Positions 27,388 to 35,347 of a stretch of DNA of 64,000 nucleotides are shown here, piece after piece. This DNA is from JBJYIN01 sp046237015 (lineage in GTDB: Bacteria; Pseudomonadota; Gammaproteobacteria; Enterobacterales; Enterobacteriaceae), in NCBI RefSeq assembly GCF_046237015.1, contig NZ_JBJYIN010000020.1:1-64000 (forward strand), given 5' to 3'. A program made the position numbers and the translations under genes. The number at the start of each line of letters is the position of its first letter. The first letter of the stretch is position 1. Under the pieces are notes generated by a model. It was not told the origin of the DNA and did not search any database. It worked only from the letters and a program-made list of their open reading frames with translations.

Positions 27388-28292
27388 TAATAGTCAGCCT
27401 TCTTAGTGGCGCTATAGCCTGGTGCCAGTAAGGCATTTTTTACGCCGTAAATTGCGAGATGATCTTTGAGCCATAACCGGTACTCCGGTCCGCGAAGGCA
27501 ATGATCGGGTGAGCAGTCTACCCGCCAGCGCTGCAACATATAGCCCACCACCGCAGCGCGAACGCGCATTCTGATCGAACCGTCTGTCATCCCGTAGTCC
27601 ATCTTGATAATATCGGGCCGCTCAACGCTTGGGTGCGGCACGAAATCCAGCTCGACGATGCGCGTCCACTGGATGTCGTTATCCTGTCGTTCGTTGTCCT
27701 GTGGCTCTTCGTCGAGCAATGTTGGTGCTTCGATGCGGGTAACGACGAAATCCCGAAACTCTCTACTCTTGCGATCAAAGGACCGGACGTGCCAGCGTAG
27801 GCCGGTATCAACCAAGGCAAAGGGCACAATTACCCGCTCGGACTCGCCGCCGCTCATCGAGTGGTAGCGGATGGCGACAGGTCGCTTGGCGTGGATGGCT
27901 CGGCAAATCGCTGCTAACACATCCATCTTGGGGATGCACAGGGCTGCGGGGGATTCACATGGTAGCAGCGCCTGCATTGAGCCGTTCACGCCATCGCCAA
28001 AGCCTAGAGCCAGCGCCGACAGAATGCGCTGCGATGCGTGCTTGAACAACGGGGAGAACTCATGCCCGATGCGATAGATCTTGTTGCTACCATCGAAGGT
28101 GATGTTATGCGGCGCGATTTCCCGGTACAAAGCCAAATCGCGTGTCGCCCCTGCCGGAGCTACACCGAAGCGTTCAATCAGATCTGGGCGACCGATCTCA
28201 CCGAAGAAGTAGAGCCGAAAATCGATGTAGGCCAGCCGCTCGCGCTGGACCAGACTCAAGTCCTCAAGCCGCTTAGAAGGGAAACTAGGCAT
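27387..28292 (-). CDS. WYL-domain transcriptional regulator (BrxR/CapW-like)
   Basis: This 301-residue protein has the three-part build of BrxR/CapW regulators. A winged helix lies near the N terminus (RLAYIDFRLYFFGEIGRPDLIERFGV). A WYL domain follows (PVAIRYHSMSGG, ERVIVPFALVDTGLRWHVRSFDR, with RWHVR at the position of the usual W-Y-L core). The C-terminal WCX part contains GYMLQRWRVDCSPD. Such proteins repress the defence operon they head and are thought to release DNA when a ligand appears after infection. It is the first gene of the operon, and its stop overlaps the next start (TAATG). Its operator should lie in the 440-bp upstream gap. Confidence 0.85.
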   Translation of the reverse strand: MPSFPSKRLEDLSLVQRERLAYIDFRLYFFGEIGRPDLIERFGVAPAGATRDLALYREIAPHNITFDGSNKIYRIGHEFSPLFKHASQRILSALALGFGDGVNGSMQALLPCESPAALCIPKMDVLAAICRAIHAKRPVAIRYHSMSGGESERVIVPFALVDTGLRWHVRSFDRKSREFRDFVVTRIEAPTLLDEEPQDNERQDNDIQWTRIVELDFVPHPSVERPDIIKMDYGMTDGSIRMRVRAAVVGYMLQRWRVDCSPDHCLRGPEYRLWLKDHLAIYGVKNALLAPGYSATKKADY

Positions 28293-28486
28293 GAATCATC
28301 ACTATATGGGAAAATGAAAATTGAATACGGTAATCCATAAAGTGCCATGGTTGTAATCAAATTGATGATAATCATGCAATAATACTTATGTAACAGCAAG
28401 AAATGATGTCTCAAACATAGACAGTCATCATATTGGCTGATGTTTCTATATCGTTAGATTGATGCTAGCCAACTATAAAACCTTGC

Positions 28487-28521
28487 TGCCCAATGCCCAA
28501 TGCCCAATGCCCAATGCCCCT
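28487..28521. repeat. tandem heptamer repeat (TGCCCAA)4 plus partial
   Basis: Four perfect head-to-tail copies of TGCCCAA are followed by a diverged fifth copy (TGCCCCT). The array ends in a short inverted segment, TGCCC...GGGCA. It looks like a slippage-prone tract between two regulatory regions. Confidence 0.8.
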
Positions 28522-28679
28522 CGGGCAATTTGCTCTTATCCACTGATCTGGTTTGCGGAGGAGGGGGCCAAGATAACCTAACTACTCAGGGAGCGGGATC
28601 AAAGGCGCAGTGACTTAACGCTTACCTTAATTCAAATTATTTTCAGATATATATCATTCTTCTGAACATACCTGATCAA

Positions 28680-28708
28680 CGGCAGAATCTCACGATTCTG
28701 CCGTTTTT
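28680..28708 (+). terminator. intrinsic terminator upstream of the GTPase gene
   Basis: CGGCAGAAT and ATTCTGCCG form a perfect 9-bp stem with a 6-base loop followed by TTTTT. It points rightwards although no recognised plus-strand gene precedes it in this gap. It may protect the cassette from read-through, or end a small or lost transcript. Confidence 0.75.
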
Positions 28709-28732
28709 GTATTATTTTTCAGAGGAGTAGCA

Positions 28733-29596
28733 ATGAACAATTCTGAAGGTTTGAAGTCGTTTCGGCAATCGCTTTCTGGCCTGCCACAGTGGGCATCAGA
28801 GCGGATTCTGCAGCAAATAAACCAGTTAACCGACTACGAACCTGTGATCGGTATTATGGGTAAAACCGGGGCGGGAAAGAGTAGCCTTTGCAACGCTTTG
28901 TTTGTCGGCGAAGTATCGCCAGTCAGCGATGTCGCGGCCTGCACCCGTGAACCTTTGCGCTTTCGCCTGCAAGTTGGTGATCGCTTTATGACAATTGTGG
29001 ATCTGCCTGGTGTTGGGGAAAGCGGAAGCCGTGATGCGGAATATGCCACGCTGTACCGTCAGGAGATTCCCCGTCTCGACCTGGTGCTATGGCTAATTAA
29101 GGCTGATGACCGGGCTTTGGCCGTGGATGAACATTTTTACCGTCAGGTGATAGGTGAGGATTATCGGCATAAGGTGCTATTTGTTATTAGCCAGTCAGAT
29201 AAAGCTGAGCCCACATGCGGCGGCAATACACTGTCCACGGAGCAGAAGCAGAATATCAGCCGCAAAATCTGCCTGTTAGATGAGCTGTTTCAGCCAGTGC
29301 ATCCAGTGTGTGCCGTATCAGCTCGTTTGCATTGGGGGCTGCGGGTGATGGCTGAGCGGATGATTCGTTGCCTGCCGCGCGAGGCGAGCAGCCCGGTGGT
29401 GGTACAGCTCAGTGCTCAGCTTCGTACCGATGCCGTTAATAAAAAAGCCTGTGACGATTTTGGTGAAATGGTCGGTTCGGTACTGGATACAGTAAGTTCC
29501 ATGCCGCTGATACCGAGCCCAGTTCGGACAATTATTCAGGCTGTACGTGACACCGTGGTATCGGTCGCACGTGCCATCTGGAATTTCTTCTTCTGA
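28733..29596 (+). CDS. YfjP/YeeP-like GTPase of CP4-type prophages
   Basis: This 287-residue GTPase of the Era/ribosome-associated type has G1 GKTGAGKSSL (residues about 42-51), G3 VDLPGVGES and G4 ISQSDKAEP. The C-terminal end has a hydrophobic, aromatic finish (RAIWNFFF). Length and neighbours match YfjP/YeeP of E. coli CP4-57 and CP4-44, whose function is unknown. It opens a cassette in the same order as CP4-57 (yfjP, yfjQ, yfjR ... radC-like, yfjZ, ypjF). A good AGAGGAG site precedes the ATG. Confidence 0.85.
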   Translation: MNNSEGLKSFRQSLSGLPQWASERILQQINQLTDYEPVIGIMGKTGAGKSSLCNALFVGEVSPVSDVAACTREPLRFRLQVGDRFMTIVDLPGVGESGSRDAEYATLYRQEIPRLDLVLWLIKADDRALAVDEHFYRQVIGEDYRHKVLFVISQSDKAEPTCGGNTLSTEQKQNISRKICLLDELFQPVHPVCAVSARLHWGLRVMAERMIRCLPREASSPVVVQLSAQLRTDAVNKKACDDFGEMVGSVLDTVSSMPLIPSPVRTIIQAVRDTVVSVARAIWNFFF

Positions 29597-29681
29597 ATAC
29601 TTAGCTCTTTATCCGTTGTTCCCTTGGTCCTGTCGCTTTTGCGCCAGGGCTTTTGTTTATTCTTTTTCTGAGGACATTCCT

Positions 29682-30503
29682 ATGGTTCGTTTAGCTTCCC
29701 GCTTTGGTGCTGCCAATGTTATCCGCCGTGACCGACCGTTAACACGCGATGAACTGTTCCGCGTGGTCCCCAGTGTGTTTAGTGAGGACAAGCATGCGTC
29801 GCGCAGTGAACGCTACACCTGTATCCCGACCATTACCCTGCTGGATAGTCTTCAGCGTGAAGGGTTCCAGCCCTTCTTTGCCTGCCAGACCCGCGTCAGG
29901 GATATCGGTAAACGCGAGCACACCAAACATATGCTACGTCTGCGCCGGGAGGGACAAATCACCGGCCGACAGGTGCCGGAAATTATTCTACTGAACAGCC
30001 ATGACGGCTCAAGCTCGTATCAGATGCTGCCCGGGCTGTTTCGCAGTGTGTGTCAGAACGGGCTGATTTGTGGTGAATCGTTGGGTGAGGTTCGTGTGCC
30101 ACACAAAGGCGATGTGGTTGGGCGAGTGATTGAAGGGGCTTATGACGTGCTGGACACCTTTAAACGTATCGATGAGAAGCGGGATGCCATGCAGTCACTG
30201 TTGTTGCCGCCACCGGCTCAGGTAGCGCTGGCGAAGGCGGCACTGACCTACCGCTTTGGCGAAGACCACCAGCCGGTCACAGCAGCGCAGATACTGGCTC
30301 CACGCCGCTGGCAGGATGAATCCAACGACCTGTGGACCACCTATCAACGGGTACAGGAGAACCTGATAAAAGGCGGGTTGACCGGTCGCTCCGTGCAGGG
30401 AAAGCAGGCCCGGACACGAGCCGTCAAGGGGATTGATGGCGATATCAAACTCAATCGTGCTCTGTGGGTGATGGCAGAAACCATGCTGGCGACATGCCAG
30501 TGA
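29682..30503 (+). CDS. DUF932 protein (YfjQ-like)
   Basis: This 273-residue protein of family DUF932 starts MVRLASRFGAANVIRRDRPL, contains SERYTCIPTITLLDSLQREG and the phage-type core QMLPGLFRSVCQNGLICGES. The frame is open back to 29547, but CTGAGGACATTCCT precedes the ATG at 29682, which also fits the length of YfjQ/YafZ (273). Function is unknown. Members are found on CP4-type prophages and plasmids directly after the GTPase gene, as here. Confidence 0.87.
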   Translation: MVRLASRFGAANVIRRDRPLTRDELFRVVPSVFSEDKHASRSERYTCIPTITLLDSLQREGFQPFFACQTRVRDIGKREHTKHMLRLRREGQITGRQVPEIILLNSHDGSSSYQMLPGLFRSVCQNGLICGESLGEVRVPHKGDVVGRVIEGAYDVLDTFKRIDEKRDAMQSLLLPPPAQVALAKAALTYRFGEDHQPVTAAQILAPRRWQDESNDLWTTYQRVQENLIKGGLTGRSVQGKQARTRAVKGIDGDIKLNRALWVMAETMLATCQ

Positions 30504-30728
30504 GTGATGGGCCATGTGTTATCACTCTGTAACCACCTGGACAGGGTATGTCCAACCGTTAGCATTTGCCCCCATAGCCTGTTTACCTCAATCGCCCCTC
30601 AGGCCGCATCCCACCGGCTTTCTTACTGAAAATAAAAATATTTTTCACAGTGTCCATACCCTGACCACGCCCCTCTTTAAAGTAATCACAGGACTTTCAT
30701 TCCGTTAACTGCCTCAGGAGGCTGCACC

Positions 30729-31427
30729 ATGACACAGGCTGACCGCCGATATGACCGGCTGGCCGTCAGGCTGTCATTGATAATCAGCCGATTACTGGCG
30801 GGCGAAACGCTGAGCGTCAGAAAACTGGCGGCAGAGTTCGGCGTCTCTACCCGTACCTTGCGACGGGACTTTCGTGAACGGCTGATGTATCTCGACCTGG
30901 AATACCGTAACGGCCTTTGCCGTTTGCCGGAGCACCACAACCCGGCACGGCATGAGCAGGATGTGTTGATGTTTGTCCGGCAGACCGGGATGGGCAGTGT
31001 GTTTCCCGGTCTGGATAACCGACTGGTTAATACCCTGTTGGACAGCGGCGAGGACGCGCCCTGTCTGGTCTGGCATCCACCCTTGCGTGGTACACCGACA
31101 CTGCCGGGGCATTTTTACCGTCTGACCCGGGCAATTGGTGAACAGCTACGTGTCACGGTTCTGGCCGATGGTCAGCGCTATGACGGGTTATCGCCTTACC
31201 GGCTTATCTGCCTGTACGGCGAATGGTATCTGGTGGCCGAATCGCTGGGGCATCTTCTGGTCCTGCCGCTGCATGAGATTCACGGCGTGACGGTGTCCAC
31301 CGAGTCATTCCAGCGCCGCGATGATATCTGCCACCTGACCACGCAATCCAGCTTCATCACGGCATTGCCGCATTTTCGCTTTATTCACAACGTACTGACC
31401 ACTTTCGGTACGTCTCCGACCACATAA
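30729..31427 (+). CDS. YfjR-like HTH/WYL transcriptional regulator
   Basis: This 232-residue DeoR/WYL type regulator has a winged helix at about 8-55 with SVRKLAAEFGVSTRTLRRDF as recognition region. Linker segments follow, then a WYL part (SPYRLICLYGEWYLVAES, 150-170). It matches the E. coli YfjR position in the cassette. Note the typical P-Y-x-L-x-x-x-x-x-x-W-Y-L spacing. It may regulate the cassette. It is a different subfamily from the WYL regulator that heads the defence operon, being shorter and lacking the long C-terminal part. Confidence 0.82.
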   Translation: MTQADRRYDRLAVRLSLIISRLLAGETLSVRKLAAEFGVSTRTLRRDFRERLMYLDLEYRNGLCRLPEHHNPARHEQDVLMFVRQTGMGSVFPGLDNRLVNTLLDSGEDAPCLVWHPPLRGTPTLPGHFYRLTRAIGEQLRVTVLADGQRYDGLSPYRLICLYGEWYLVAESLGHLLVLPLHEIHGVTVSTESFQRRDDICHLTTQSSFITALPHFRFIHNVLTTFGTSPTT

Positions 31428-31461
31428 GTCAGGGACGCGATGCCAACACCAGAGAAAACCA

Positions 31462-31512
31462 GAAAGACAGATAAAGAAAGACAGATAAAGAAAGACAGAT
31501 AAAGAAGGACAG
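31462..31512. repeat. 14-bp tandem repeat, three units plus partial
   Basis: Three perfect copies of GAAAGACAGATAAA lie at 31462-31475, 31476-31489 and 31490-31503, followed by a partial copy GAAGGACAG. The array lies between the yfjR-like gene and a predicted envelope protein gene and is not inside a convincing reading frame. Confidence 0.85.
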
Positions 31513-31633
31513 TACCGGTAGCGGCACACAGAGGCCATTACCGGACAGTTCAGTGAAGGACCACACGAGACGTCACGGGCAGACACCGTTCAGCCTGGAC
31601 GATTTTCATAATGACTTCAACATAAAGGATACG

Positions 31634-32206
31634 ATGATGTTTACATACCTTCCGGGCAAACGGGGATGGCTGATAATCGGGCTGTTGACCACTTTCTCCG
31701 CGCACTCAGCAACCGAGTTCCCCACTCAGGTTAACTGGTTCTCCTTAAAAGCACTTGGCTGGACCAACACGGATGGGATAAGTGACGACGAGCTAGGCCG
31801 CCGAATATACAAAGGCAGAGCGATTTTTAACTACCCCTGGACTGAGCAGTTTTTTGTCAGAGATGGCTCCGGTCCTCTGTTTCTGGCGAATAAAAAGGCC
31901 AAAACCCTTTCCCTGGTGAAAGTAAATACGCGGTCACAATCACCCGGTGACCTGGAGGTCACCTATCGTGGTAACAAAACCAGCAACTGTACCTATGAAA
32001 TTACCGACAAAAAGACTTACTTCAACGCTAATTTTGCCGACGGTAAGCCCGAGCAGCCGACGTTATTGCTGAGCATTCCAGAAAAGTGTATCGACCAGAA
32101 AAAGATGGCGGAAATTAAGGCACAGAAACGTGAACAGGAGCAGAAACTGGGTAAATGGCTGGCAGATGGCTTCAACAAAGAGCACCACCGCCGTTACGGC
32201 TACTAA
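31634..32206 (+). CDS. predicted exported protein of the CP4-like cassette
   Basis: This is a 190-residue protein. The first 27 residues form a signal peptide: basic start (MFTYLPGKRG), hydrophobic core WLIIGLLTTFS, and AHSA before the mature part. The mature chain is polar with NYPWTEQFFVRDG and two cysteines (NCTYE, KCIDQ) that could form a disulfide in the periplasm, and a lysine- and glutamate-rich C terminus. The start at 31634 has AAAGGA upstream; a longer frame to 31553 would bury the signal peptide. The family is not recognised. Confidence 0.65.
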   Translation: MMFTYLPGKRGWLIIGLLTTFSAHSATEFPTQVNWFSLKALGWTNTDGISDDELGRRIYKGRAIFNYPWTEQFFVRDGSGPLFLANKKAKTLSLVKVNTRSQSPGDLEVTYRGNKTSNCTYEITDKKTYFNANFADGKPEQPTLLLSIPEKCIDQKKMAEIKAQKREQEQKLGKWLADGFNKEHHRRYGY

Positions 32207-32241
32207 CCCTGAGACGTGTCCATCCATACAGAGGAACCCGC

Positions 32242-32715
32242 ATGAAACACATTCCTTCACTTCTGCTTGCAGGCGCACTGTTGTTGCCGTTATCTGCACA
32301 GGCTGTACCGAACCTGTGGAGCGCCGATTCTGGTCAGGGTGTCACCGAATATCGGATAGCCAATACTGCAGGCAGTGTCTTTACCGTTAACTGTACCGGC
32401 AACCCTGACGAGGACAACACGCTACAACACAGCGTGGCGCTGTCGCCCGTGAATGGTCAAGGTGTTGATTCCCATTTTTCCACTGAGGCGTATATCGTCG
32501 TCGTTATCGATGACCAGCAGTACGGTATTCCGTCCTCGCTGGGGTGGCGCAATGCGGATAATGCCTGGTTCGCGTTTATTGAAGCAATTGGCCGCGCAAC
32601 GCAGTTCGACGTTTATCTCAATGACCGGCATGTGGGTGCCTGGGAGCCCAGGCAAAAGAACGTGCAGAAGGTGCTGGCTGATATCTCGTCGTGTGCCACG
32701 ACACACCGGGAATAA
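32242..32715 (+). CDS. predicted periplasmic protein
   Basis: This 157-residue protein has a classic signal peptide (MKHIPSLLLAGALLLPLSAQA, cleaved before VPNLW). The mature part has two cysteines (VNCTGN and SSCATT) and a beta-rich look (YIVVVIDDQQYGIPSSLGW), ending near FDVYLNDRHVGAWEP. It starts 36 bases after the previous exported-protein gene with GAGGAA upstream, so the two are likely co-expressed. Function is unknown. It may be a bacteriocin-immunity or inhibitor-type protein by build alone. Confidence 0.65.
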   Translation: MKHIPSLLLAGALLLPLSAQAVPNLWSADSGQGVTEYRIANTAGSVFTVNCTGNPDEDNTLQHSVALSPVNGQGVDSHFSTEAYIVVVIDDQQYGIPSSLGWRNADNAWFAFIEAIGRATQFDVYLNDRHVGAWEPRQKNVQKVLADISSCATTHRE

Positions 32716-32732
32716 TCGGGAGAGATAACGCC

Positions 32733-32966
32733 ATGCCCATTATTGCCATCATCGTTATTGTCGTGGTTGTCATTGTCTTAAGTAAAACCGGCATTTCGGA
32801 CAGTCTTATTGGGCTGGTTATCGCCACCGTTGCAGGGTTGCTAACTGGCAGCGGAACCGCAGGCGTCGCCAGCGTGGCGCTGACACCGTTTCTGGGTATC
32901 CCGATAGGGCTGTTTATCGGTGTAACGGTGTTTGCCAAAGTACTGCGCTGGTTTTCCCGACGTTAG
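32733..32966 (+). CDS. small two-helix membrane protein
   Basis: This is a 77-residue hydrophobic protein. Helix one is IIAIIVIVVVVIVLS, then ISDSLIGLVIATVAGLLTG with glycine-rich turns, then FLGIPIGLFIGVTVFAKV, ending in a basic tail RWFSRR. AGAGATAACGCC precedes the ATG. It directly follows the two exported proteins, and the three may act together in the envelope. No family is recognised. Confidence 0.6.
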   Translation: MPIIAIIVIVVVVIVLSKTGISDSLIGLVIATVAGLLTGSGTAGVASVALTPFLGIPIGLFIGVTVFAKVLRWFSRR

Positions 32967-33053
32967 TCATAGCGTTAACTACTCAACGTTAGTCCATTCC
33001 TGCCCCTGTTGCTTATGCAGCGGGGGCGTTTTATTTATTAAGGAATCAATATC

Positions 33054-33527
33054 ATGTCATCCCTTTTATCTTCCCCACCCATGCAGACCCGAGAACAACG
33101 CATCATCCAGATGGCGCTGTGCCTGCTGGAAAAGCGCGTGCGTAAAAATGCGCGACAGTTCAAAACCTCTGAGGACACCAAAAGCTGGTTAATGTTGGAA
33201 CTCAGCAACTTGGAGCGTGAGGTGTTTATGGTGCTGTATCTGGACAACCAACATCGCCTGATAGAAAAGGAAGTTATCGCGCTGGGCGGCATCAATAGCA
33301 CTGAAGTGCATCCGCGTGAAATCCTCAAAGCCTCACTGCGTCATAACGCCGCCGCCGTGATACTGGCACACAATCATCCTTCCTGCTGTGCCGAGCCCAG
33401 TCAGGCTGACCGCCATATCACCGACAAGCTGAAGGAATCACTGTCACAACTCGACGTCAGAGTCCTCGATCATCTGGTTATCGGCGGCGCTGACGTGGTG
33501 TCGTTTGCTGAACGTGGCTGGTTGTGA
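33054..33527 (+). CDS. RadC-like JAB domain protein (YfjY/YeeS-like)
   Basis: This 157-residue protein consists of the JAB/MPN part of RadC. The metal motif reads ILAHNHPSCCAEPSQADRHI (H-x-H-P then S and D), preceded by INSTEVHPREILKASLRHNA. The helix-hairpin-helix part of full-length RadC is missing, as in the prophage paralogues YfjY and YeeS. Function is unproven; metal-dependent protease or nuclease activity has been suggested for the family. The position just before the toxin-antitoxin pair is conserved in CP4-type elements. Confidence 0.87.
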   Translation: MSSLLSSPPMQTREQRIIQMALCLLEKRVRKNARQFKTSEDTKSWLMLELSNLEREVFMVLYLDNQHRLIEKEVIALGGINSTEVHPREILKASLRHNAAAVILAHNHPSCCAEPSQADRHITDKLKESLSQLDVRVLDHLVIGGADVVSFAERGWL

Positions 33528-33566
33528 TGACCGCATTTATTACCGCATTTTTATAAGGAAACCATC

Positions 33567-33902
33567 ATGCCATCATCGGATACCCCGGAATGGGGACTAA
33601 AACGTGCCGTTACTCCACAGTTCGGAGCCAGGCTGGTTCAGGAAGGTCACTATCTTCATTATCTGTCAGATCGGGCCAGCATTGTCGGTACGTTTAGCAA
33701 AACAGAAGCCCAAAGTCTGGAATGTTGCTTCCCTGAGCTGATTAAGCTGTTGGAGCAGAAGCTACGCACGGGTGAACTGAATCCCCGCCAGCAGGGTTGC
33801 ATCACGCTGCATTGCAACAAGTGGACCTGTGAAGCCGATACGCTGGGCAGTTTTGGCTACGTGTATATTGCTATTTATCCCTCTTCAGCGGCAACACAAT
33901 AA
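33567..33902 (+). CDS. cbeA: CbeA (YeeU/YfjZ) antitoxin
   Basis: This 111-residue antitoxin has the family core WGLKRAVTPQFGARLVQEG, LHYLSDRASI, ELNPRQQGCITLHCNKWTCE and ADTLGSFGYVYIAIYP. In E. coli, CbeA stabilises MreB and FtsZ bundles and so opposes CbtA, without binding the toxin (type IV). The toxin gene follows 69 bases downstream in the standard order. The sequence looks intact. Confidence 0.9.
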   Translation: MPSSDTPEWGLKRAVTPQFGARLVQEGHYLHYLSDRASIVGTFSKTEAQSLECCFPELIKLLEQKLRTGELNPRQQGCITLHCNKWTCEADTLGSFGYVYIAIYPSSAATQ

Positions 33903-33971
33903 TCCGCTGCTTCTCTCCCCATTCTGAATGTTTCCCTGATTTTATCGACTTAATCTGAAGAGAATATTCTC

Positions 33972-34292
33972 ATGCAAACAACACCTGCAATCCCGTTACG
34001 GGAGGATCAATCCTGCCCGCACCCCATAGCCGTCTGGCAGCAACTTCTGACCTATCTACTGGAAAAGCACTATGGACTCACGCTGAATGACACACCGTTC
34101 TGCGAGGAAAATGTGATTCAGGAGCATATCGATGCTGGCATCACGTTGGTCAATGCGGTGAATTTTCTGGTAGAGCGTTACGAACTGGTACGCATCGATC
34201 GCAACGGCTTTAACTGGCAGGAGCAATCACCGTTTCTCACGACTGTCGATATCCTTCGCGCCAGACGTGCAACGGGCTTACTTAAGGCATAA
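33972..34292 (+). CDS. cbtA: CbtA (YeeV/YpjF) toxin, short form
   Basis: This 106-residue toxin carries the family core HYGLTLNDTPFCEENVIQEH, GITLVNAVNFLVERYELV and DILRARRATGLL. CbtA binds MreB and FtsZ and blocks their assembly. Compared with E. coli YeeV (about 124 residues, recalled), the chain ends right after RRATGLLKA and lacks the last 17 or so residues. The stop (TAA at 34290) is clean. Whether the short form is still toxic is open. Confidence 0.9.
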   Translation: MQTTPAIPLREDQSCPHPIAVWQQLLTYLLEKHYGLTLNDTPFCEENVIQEHIDAGITLVNAVNFLVERYELVRIDRNGFNWQEQSPFLTTVDILRARRATGLLKA

Positions 34293-34409
34293 AGATCCCG
34301 AGCTGTTTTCCAGTAACACCACACCAAACCTATTTATCTCTCTCCCCGATGCATAATGCGCCAGCCCTTACCGGCTGGCGCATTTGCTTTTATGTATGGA
34401 CCACAAACT

Positions 34410-35243
34410 ATGCAAACTGAACCCGAGGTTTTGACCGAACACACCGAGCTGATTTGCTCGACCAATATCGAACGTATCGTCACTGGACGTGATACCGCGC
34501 TGCAACAGATAGAACAGATCCTCAACCAGCTAGGGGCGATCTCAACGTTAACGGCGACTATTGGCGGCGGCACCGCTGAGGACTGGGGGCTGAAGCAAGG
34601 GCATCGCTACGACTGCTGGTTAACGGAAATGCCTGACAAGGCGATGCCCGCCATCACCCGCACGTTGGATCGCAATATTTGGCGCGACCTGATGCTGAAA
34701 TCCGGCATGCTGTCGCTGATGGATGCCGAAGCACGTAGCCAGTGGCATAAAAATCTCGATGAGGGGGAGCTACCAATCATCAGCGAAGCCAATATCCTCA
34801 GCACCTTTGAGCTACTTCATCAGAGTAAACAAGAGGTCTTCGAGCGCGGGGTGATCAATGTATTCAAAGGTCTGTCGTGGGATTACAAAACCAATCATCC
34901 TTGTTACTTTGGCAAGAAAATTATTATCAGCAATCTGGTGACATACAACCGTTGGGGCTTTGGTCTGAACTGGGGCTGGAGACGCGATCAACTGGCCGAT
35001 CTAGAGCGTATGTTCTATCTGCTGGATGGTAAACCGATCCCCGATAACCGGGGCGATGTCACCATTCGTCTGATGGACCATATCCGCGATAATCCACATC
35101 AGCAGGAATACGAGGATGAGTTCTTCAGCGTTCGTTACTTTCAGAAAGGTACTGGGCATCTCACTTTTAAACGCCCTGATTTGATCGATCAGATGAATGA
35201 CATTATTGCCAAACATTATCCGGGGATGTTGGCCGAACGGTAG
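34410..35243 (+). CDS. DUF4942 domain protein
   Basis: This 277-residue protein of family DUF4942 contains the repeatedly seen segments RYDCWLTEMPDKAMPAI, RNIWRDLMLKSGMLSLMDAEA and LSWDYKTNHPCYFGKKIII. It typically follows cbtA in CP4-type cassettes. An ATG at 34392 is in frame too, but the GGACC before 34410 favours the later start. Function is unknown; some members carry a methyltransferase-like fold, which I cannot confirm here. Confidence 0.82.
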   Translation: MQTEPEVLTEHTELICSTNIERIVTGRDTALQQIEQILNQLGAISTLTATIGGGTAEDWGLKQGHRYDCWLTEMPDKAMPAITRTLDRNIWRDLMLKSGMLSLMDAEARSQWHKNLDEGELPIISEANILSTFELLHQSKQEVFERGVINVFKGLSWDYKTNHPCYFGKKIIISNLVTYNRWGFGLNWGWRRDQLADLERMFYLLDGKPIPDNRGDVTIRLMDHIRDNPHQQEYEDEFFSVRYFQKGTGHLTFKRPDLIDQMNDIIAKHYPGMLAER

Positions 35244-35347
35244 TCACTTCCTTCCTGGTAAGCGTGGTATTCATGCCTATTTCCTCCCCCAAAATTTGTT
35301 ATTATTGCGACAGATTAGCATTGGATTGCTAAAAGGAGCTGGTTTGT

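Larger units (their letters stand above)
28293..28732. promoter_or_regulatory. 440-bp divergent intergenic region upstream of the WYL operon
   Basis: This gap separates the leftward defence operon from the rightward CP4-like cassette and must contain the WYL operon promoter. I see short inverted motifs, for example CATCATATTGGCTGATG at about 28427-28443, any of which could be an operator. It also holds a tandem repeat (28487-28521) and a terminator hairpin just before the GTPase gene. No coding region is convincing. Confidence 0.4.

Noticed and set aside
28293..28732. CRISPR-like array suggested by the TGCCCAA repeats
   Set aside because: The units are 7 bp and directly joined without spacers; no cas genes are in the window.
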